Assembly (NCBI GenBank): GCA_945948915.1 | Contig: CAMFCQ010000005.1 | Span: 1-64,000, forward strand | From: an uncultured Clostridia bacterium | GTDB taxonomy: Bacteria > Bacillota > Clostridia > Christensenellales > Aristaeellaceae | Direction of reading: 5' to 3' | DNA: 64,000 nucleotides | Part shown: positions 63,386 to 64,000 of the stretch, piece by piece | How positions within the stretch are numbered: the stretch's first letter is position 1 | How the letters are laid out: every line of letters starts with the position of its first letter | Notes under the pieces: generated by a model | What the model saw: only the letters and a program-made list of their open reading frames with translations | Told to the model about the DNA's origin: nothing | Databases searched by the model: none | Position numbers and translations under genes: made by a program

Positions 63386-64000
63386 TTACAGCCTGCACTC
63401 GAGCTTGGCCAGCTCGCCCACGACGTAGTCGTAGATGAAGTCCACGGCCTCGGCGACCGGCTTCTTCTCCTGCATGGACTTGTCGCGGGTGGAGATCTCA
63501 ATGGTGCCGTTCTTCAGGCCCTTCGGGCTGACGACCACGCGCACCGGCACGCCGAACAGGTCCGCGTCGGAGAACATGACGCCCGCGCTCACGCTGCGGT
63601 CATCCCAGATGACCTCCACGCCCCTGGCGGTCAGCTCGTCGTAGATCTTCTGGGAAGTTGCGGCGACCTCCTCGTTGTCCGCGCGCAGGGAGCACAGGTG
63701 CACGTGCCACGGCGCGATGGAGATCGGCCAGATCGGGCCGTAGTCGTCGCGGTGCGCCTCGCACACGGACGCGGCCAGACGACCCACGCCGATGCCGTAG
63801 CAGCCCATGATCGGGTGCTTGAGCGAGCCGTCCTGATCGACGTAGGTCATGCCCATGCTCTCGGTGTACTTGGTGCCCAGCTGGAAGATATTGCCCACCT
63901 CGATGCCGCGGGAGGTGTAGATGCTCTTCCTGCCGCAGACCGGGCAGATGCCGCCGTCATACGCCTTGGCCACGTCTACGTACTCGACCTCGCCCATCTC
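63386..64000 (-). CDS. proS: Prolyl-tRNA synthetase, C-terminal part (runs off the window)
   Basis: Only the last 204 residues or so are in the window; the frame is open at base 64000. The visible part includes the end of the insertion domain (CPVCGRKSIYTSRGIEVGNIFQLGTKYTES), the class II motif 3 in GCYGIGVGRLAASVCEAHRD, and the anticodon-binding domain (PWHVHLCSLRAD ... GVEVIWDDRSVSAGVMFSDADLFGVP). Class II bacterial type with insertion domain. It ends before a strong terminator. Confidence 0.95.
   Translation of the reverse strand, partial: EMGEVEYVDVAKAYDGGICPVCGRKSIYTSRGIEVGNIFQLGTKYTESMGMTYVDQDGSLKHPIMGCYGIGVGRLAASVCEAHRDDYGPIWPISIAPWHVHLCSLRADNEEVAATSQKIYDELTARGVEVIWDDRSVSAGVMFSDADLFGVPVRVVVSPKGLKNGTIEISTRDKSMQEKKPVAEAVDFIYDYVVGELAKLECRL

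Overview
The window reads as a chromosomal segment of a GC-rich, strictly anaerobic, sugar-fermenting member of the Clostridia (Bacillota), probably a gut bacterium. The evidence is an NADH-linked trimeric [FeFe] hydrogenase, rubrerythrin, an isoleucine T-box ahead of ileS, strong AGGAGG ribosome sites, sigma-A promoters with 17-base spacers, ANTAR and LCP proteins, and many glycan-degrading enzymes. The exact family cannot be settled from sequence reading alone. No rRNA, tRNA, phage, transposase or CRISPR array was seen.

Layout. 0-6 kb: a cytoplasmic pectinesterase, rubrerythrin, an iron-sulfur aldo/keto reductase, and a zinc-type P-ATPase with a His/Cys-rich tail plus a small acidic protein, facing a SmtB-like zinc sensor. 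6-14.3 kb: a surface protein, an RsfA-like regulator, phosphoglycerate mutase, LCP and CapA cell-envelope proteins, a DHH phosphoesterase and an Rsm22-type methyltransferase. 14.3-20.6 kb: an ECF S component, two multi-membrane glycosyltransferase-like proteins with three overlapping small genes, and a secreted FN3-like protein. 21-22.2 kb: an M20 amidohydrolase.

22.3-30.8 kb is the core of the window: a hydrogenase locus. HydC (NuoE-like), HydB (NuoF-like) and HydA ([FeFe] catalytic subunit) would form a soluble hydrogenase using NADH and ferredoxin. Interleaved with them are two DRTGG proteins, two GHKL ATPases, a PHP phosphoesterase, a second hydrogenase-like protein with sensory-type active-site motifs, and a three-cysteine ferredoxin-like protein. 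This looks like a redox- or H2-sensing signalling unit built into the enzyme operon.

30.8-41 kb: AlkD, an overlooked 46-residue membrane peptide, endonuclease III, a DUF3343/cysteine desulfurase pair, an ANTAR regulator with a dead receiver, a low-GC glycosyltransferase, GNAT, MFS and RarA. 41-51.4 kb: T-box and ileS, a GH4-like protein lacking its metal ligands, two RNA-modifying enzymes, a CHAP/L,D-transpeptidase fusion, an exporter and a secreted C39-like protein. 51.4-61.6 kb: a sugar-use locus (LacZ-type GH2 enzyme, ABC importer, AraC and ribbon-helix-helix regulators, GH20 enzyme). The window ends with a MATE pump and the 3' part of proS.

A family of mosaic intergenic elements recurs at 12.4, 20.7, 32.7, 39.3, 39.5 and 63.0 kb. 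Copies share imperfect terminal inverted repeats and a hairpin with a constant loop whose stem changes on both sides together. This is the best candidate here for a poorly described repeat or RNA element.
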